Shown: one piece after another, positions 60,971 through 64,000 of the stretch
Layout of the letters: every line of letters begins with the position of its first letter
How positions within the stretch are numbered: the stretch's first letter is position 1
Source of the DNA: Leadbetterella sp035299025
GTDB taxonomy: Bacteria > Bacteroidota > Bacteroidia > Cytophagales > Spirosomataceae
DNA length: 64,000 nucleotides
Assembly: GCA_035299025.1 (NCBI GenBank)
Contig: DATGXK010000019.1
Span: 1-64,000 of the forward strand
Direction: 5' to 3'
The notes under the pieces: model-generated
What the model saw: the letters and a program-made list of their open reading frames with translations, nothing else
Databases searched by the model: none
Told to the model about the DNA's origin: nothing
Position numbers and translations under genes: made by a program

Positions 60971-62632
60971 TTACTCAAATATCACCGTTTCGGATTCTTC
61001 ATACCATTGCTCGTACTTACTCTCAAACTCCTTCTCTATAACGTTCCGTTTGATTTTCATGGTGGGTGTCATTTTGTTGTTTTCTACCGTCCATAAATCT
61101 TTCAAGAGTACAATTTTCTTGATTTTTTCATAAGATTTCAAAGTCGGGTTCAGAGCCTCCAAGTGTTGCTTTAGGTTCTCTACAAGTTCGTTTTGTGCCA
61201 GCTTCCTTCCTATCTCAGACAACACCACCAAGGCTATTGGTTGTGGCAGATTTTGCCCAACCACACATATTTGTTCAATGTTATTATTTGTCGAAAAGCC
61301 CATTTCTATTTGGGCTGGAGCCACATACTCGCCCTTTGAGGTTTTGTACATTTCTTTCACCCTACCCGTAATCTTTAGATATCCTTCAGCATCCACCTCA
61401 CCTACGTCACCGGTGTGTATCCATCCTTCTTTGTCAAGCGTCTCTGCTGTCATTTTGGGCTCTTTATAATAGCCCAACATATTCCATTTTGACCTCGTCA
61501 AAATCTCGCCGGTGTCCTTGTCTATCCTCACCTCCATGCCCGGATAAATCTTACCCACCGAACCTTCACGTTTCTGACCCAGTGGCATCATACAAACCGC
61601 ACCCAAATTCTCCGTCATTCCATAGGCTTCATGTATGTCGATACCCAGTTTTTCAAACCACTTAATCAAGCTAGCTGGCATAGGTGCTGCACCTGTATAG
61701 CACATCCAAGTATCGGCAAGGCCGAGGCCTTTCTTTATTTTTTTCTTGATAAGAGTGCTTATGATAGGTAAGCTCAGCAATATATTTAGCCTTTTTTGAG
61801 GTAATTTGGACAAAATACCCAACTGAAACTTGGTCCAGATACGTGGGACCGCCAAAAAATGTGTAGGATTGGCATTCTGGAGGTTTTTCGAAAACGTATC
61901 TAGATTTTCTGCAAAATAAATTACGCCTCCGGTAACTATACAAAGCGACTCCACAATATTACGCTCTGCTATGTGGCACAGCGGCAAATAAGAGAAAAAC
62001 CGAGTCCCTTCGCGTTCGGCAAAAACCAAATCGCGGGTTTGATAAATGCACTCCGAAACCGCCGAATAATTTACCATAACTCCCTTAGGATTGCCCGTAG
62101 TGCCTGAGGTGTAAATAATAGTAAAAAGGGCATTCATGACAGGAGAAATATTCCTTTCATCAGGCAGATGTTTATCTAAAATTTCATCCCATTGAATATG
62201 ATTTTCGTCAGGATTATAATTCGGGAATGACACACAAGGCAGTTCTTGGGGTATTCCAGATTTCATAGATTTCCAGTCGTCGAGCTTACCAATAAAAACC
62301 AGCTTACTTTCGGAGTGTACCAAAATCTGGTTTATTTGCTCTGCTGTGAGCGTAGGATACATCGGCACAGAAATGTGCCCCGCTTGCATAATAGCCAAAT
62401 CGGTGATGATCCATTCAGCACAGTTTTTGGAGATAAGGGCTATATTGCTGTTGGCTGGCAATCCCAGACTGTTGATGAAAGTAGAAACTTTCCTAATCTG
62501 TTCGCCAGCACTTTTCCATGAAATGTCAATGAAATCATCACCAAAAGGTTGTTTTAGAAAAATACTTTCTGGTGTATTTTTTTCCCAATGATAAAAATAT
62601 TCTAAAATCGATTTATCTCTTGTTACTTTCAT
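60971..62632 (-). CDS. Long-chain fatty acid--CoA ligase (AMP-binding family)
   Basis: A 553-residue enzyme that activates fatty acids as acyl-AMP and then acyl-CoA. The core motif is FTIIYTSGTTGNPKGVMVN; others are PLCHIAERN, ITGRVKEMYKTSKGEYVAPAQIE and GWIHTGDVGEVDAEGYLKITGR, with the YGMTEN A5 motif in EAYGMTENLGAV. The C-terminal lysine region is NNKMTPTMKIKRNVI. The start at 62632 (MKVTRDKSIL) is preferred over an in-frame TTG four codons upstream. It resembles the bacterial FAA1-type ligases (two-step long-chain form). A single leftward gene. Confidence 0.95.
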   Translation of the reverse strand: MKVTRDKSILEYFYHWEKNTPESIFLKQPFGDDFIDISWKSAGEQIRKVSTFINSLGLPANSNIALISKNCAEWIITDLAIMQAGHISVPMYPTLTAEQINQILVHSESKLVFIGKLDDWKSMKSGIPQELPCVSFPNYNPDENHIQWDEILDKHLPDERNISPVMNALFTIIYTSGTTGNPKGVMVNYSAVSECIYQTRDLVFAEREGTRFFSYLPLCHIAERNIVESLCIVTGGVIYFAENLDTFSKNLQNANPTHFLAVPRIWTKFQLGILSKLPQKRLNILLSLPIISTLIKKKIKKGLGLADTWMCYTGAAPMPASLIKWFEKLGIDIHEAYGMTENLGAVCMMPLGQKREGSVGKIYPGMEVRIDKDTGEILTRSKWNMLGYYKEPKMTAETLDKEGWIHTGDVGEVDAEGYLKITGRVKEMYKTSKGEYVAPAQIEMGFSTNNNIEQICVVGQNLPQPIALVVLSEIGRKLAQNELVENLKQHLEALNPTLKSYEKIKKIVLLKDLWTVENNKMTPTMKIKRNVIEKEFESKYEQWYEESETVIFE

Positions 62633-62731
62633 AAGGCTAGGCAATTAAATATTTATATTATTTGTAAAAATAATGATATTTATGAAAAACCTTAACGAAA
62701 CCTTAGAATTTTGAAAATCAGGCTCCCAAAA

Positions 62732-63553
62732 CTAAGCCGTTTGATATTTGACTTTGTAAAAATCTAAAAACTTGAGAATGGTTTCTACATGGGTACCCAA
62801 ACCGACATTTAGAAACTGATTTTCCTCTATTTCTACACCATCTTTCACTATTTTAGGAGAAAAACCTAGTGGCAAATGCATGGTTTTGGACTGTATGGCC
62901 CATATTCTGCCATCTTTGTCGAAAGTCGGTCCGCCACTCTGGCCCCTCAGGCCCGGGGTGCTGGTTTCTATCCATTTGTACTCGTAATAATTGTCTGGAC
63001 TTTTACCAGTCAACAATTGCCTGGTCATGATGCCGTCCATCGGGAAAGTGGGAATAGGAAATATACTCCGATCAAAAGAAAAACTTTTTGAAGTGTCCGA
63101 ATAAGTCGCCTGCAAATCGTAGAAAGGATAACCGAGCTTGCATAAGCTGGTGGCCGGCATAACTTTGTCTGGCCGCTGAAAAACAGGATATTTTTTCACA
63201 AAATCAGGATGCATGTTGTCAATTTTACCAATGGCCAAGTCATTTTCAGGCAAAACATGAAACTGCGAAATTCGGTGATGGTCAGCACCAAACCACATAG
63301 AGTGATTCAGTATCCATTTGGGATTAGGCTGCTGGTGAGAGGCTCTACTCTGCTGATATTGAGCCAATTGCACTTGATGTTCCTGAAAATCTTGCAATCC
63401 TTGAAGCACATGTGCCGCTGTGAGAATCCATCCTTCATCATTGACAATTACAAAACTTCCCAATCCGCTTTCAATCGTTCCATCATAAAATCTATTGGAT
63501 ATAATCAAGGGAAAGGTAAACTGTGTGGCGATTTTGTAAGCTTCTGCAAACAT
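62732..63553 (-). CDS. Trypsin-like serine protease without a signal peptide
   Basis: A 273-residue S1-fold protease. The catalytic triad is His48 in GWILTAAHVLQG, Asp105 in PENDLAIGKID and Ser206 in GLRGQSGGPTFDKDG. The N-terminus (MFAEAYKIATQFTFPLIISN) is not a clear signal peptide, so the enzyme may be cytosolic, or another start is used. Several usual bacterial HtrA features (PDZ) are absent. It is 6 bp after the amidohydrolase gene, on the same strand. Confidence 0.88.
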   Translation of the reverse strand: MFAEAYKIATQFTFPLIISNRFYDGTIESGLGSFVIVNDEGWILTAAHVLQGLQDFQEHQVQLAQYQQSRASHQQPNPKWILNHSMWFGADHHRISQFHVLPENDLAIGKIDNMHPDFVKKYPVFQRPDKVMPATSLCKLGYPFYDLQATYSDTSKSFSFDRSIFPIPTFPMDGIMTRQLLTGKSPDNYYEYKWIETSTPGLRGQSGGPTFDKDGRIWAIQSKTMHLPLGFSPKIVKDGVEIEENQFLNVGLGTHVETILKFLDFYKVKYQTA

Positions 63554-63559
63554 AGTTTG

Positions 63560-64000
63560 TTATTTTATTGAAAACACCCTTTCACCCCCAATATAGGTGG
63601 CATTAACTTTAACATTTCTTATTTTACTCATATCTGCGGTCATGATATCGTCTTCTAAAACCACGAAATCGGCCATTTTCCCCTTTTCTATACTTCCCCT
63701 TTCTTTCTCCTCAAAGTTGGCATAAGCACTCCAGATCGTCATGGCTCGTAAAGCCGACTCTTTGCTAAGAGCATTTTCCATTTGAAAACCGCCCGAGGGC
63801 CAATTGGCGTGGTCTTGTCTCGCTACTGCAGAATGAAATCCGTACAATGGATTGACAAACTCTACCGGAAAATCACTTCCGTTGGCCAACATACCGTTTT
63901 GTTTACGTAGGTCTTCGAAGGGATAAGCATGCCTTACTCTTTCTTTTCCGAGCCTCGCCTCGGCCCAATACATGTCTGAGGTGGCATGAGTTGCCTGAAT
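63560..64000 (-). CDS. Amidohydrolase family protein, C-terminal part (partial)
   Basis: The frame is open at the right edge and only the last 146 codons are inside. It has the C-terminal end of a YtcJ-type amidohydrolase: QATHATSDMYWAEARLG, then NGMLANGSDFPVEFVNPLYGFHSAVAR with the metal-site Asp in GSDFPVE, then SKESALRAMTIWSAYANFEEKERGSIEKGKMADFVVLEDDI, ending VNATYIGGERVF. The N-terminal metal ligands lie outside the window. It precedes the trypsin-like gene in the same operon. The substrate is unknown. Confidence 0.92.
   Translation of the reverse strand: MQATHATSDMYWAEARLGKERVRHAYPFEDLRKQNGMLANGSDFPVEFVNPLYGFHSAVARQDHANWPSGGFQMENALSKESALRAMTIWSAYANFEEKERGSIEKGKMADFVVLEDDIMTADMSKIRNVKVNATYIGGERVFSIK

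Noticed and set aside
1..64000. CRISPR array, prophage or transposon
   Set aside because: No regular spacer repeats, no integrase, transposase or phage structural gene, and no terminal repeats with target duplications were seen.

Overview
This window is a moderately AT-rich bacterial chromosome segment with the marks of the Bacteroidota, most likely the order Cytophagales. The evidence is the TAnnTTTG-type -7 promoter elements, A-rich leaders in place of Shine-Dalgarno sites, secreted proteins ending in type IX secretion (T9SS) sorting domains, and family markers such as the DUF4270 lipoprotein, the M61 peptidase and a bacillithiol-associated YtxJ protein. A genus cannot be fixed from this sequence alone. 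No tRNA, rRNA, CRISPR array, insertion sequence or prophage was seen; gene density is high and the content is mostly core genome.

Layout, left to right. 1-2367: N-terminal part of a large surface repeat protein that runs off the left edge. 2698-5692: an ABC1/UbiB-like kinase, a TetR-type regulator and an MpaB-type (DUF2236) oxygenase, in one operon. 5862-9468: DNA ligase LigA and a MATE exporter. 9677-11169: a stress-type group of small soluble proteins (SRPBCC/AHSA1, DUF1801, DinB). 11496-11645: an unlisted 49-residue membrane peptide. 11788-19935: a giant 2715-residue Ig-like T9SS cargo protein. 19963-25682: leftward genes for a YgaP-like membrane protein, a Crp/Fnr regulator, FolD, an MFS exporter, FolB, a DivIVA/helix-hairpin-helix protein and a WD40 protein. 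25796-34290: phosphopantetheinyl transferase, YtxJ, PanC, an M23 peptidase, GlmS, a DUF4270 lipoprotein, a glycogen-synthase-like protein and an M61 peptidase. 34377-38106: rpmH-rnpA, an S41 C-terminal processing protease, TsaB and a hibernation factor. 38353-47773: two uncharacterised proteins, an M4 metalloprotease with a T9SS tail, a GNAT enzyme, a DUF885 lipoprotein and an NTF2-like protein.

47997-52935 holds the most unusual group. An ECF sigma factor and a membrane anti-sigma-like TPR protein converge on an operon for a lipoprotein and an exported TPR-CHAT (caspase-like) protein with a C-terminal membrane anchor. The predicted topology puts the CHAT His/Cys pair on the same side of the membrane as the C-terminal domain of the anti-sigma-like protein, so a proteolytic envelope-signalling circuit is a reasonable but unproven idea.

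53078-64000: a PepSY-like lipoprotein, HtpG, a beta-barrel gene broken by an in-frame amber codon, an FKBP lipoprotein, DoxX, a two-component pair, an SSS-type sodium:solute symporter, a long-chain acyl-CoA ligase, a trypsin-like protease, and the C-terminal end of an amidohydrolase that runs off the right edge.

Several starts were moved inward from the longest reading frame to an ATG that begins a signal peptide or conserved N-terminus. Rho-independent terminators are clear and often bidirectional, and three of them incorporate or abut the stop codon of the gene they end.
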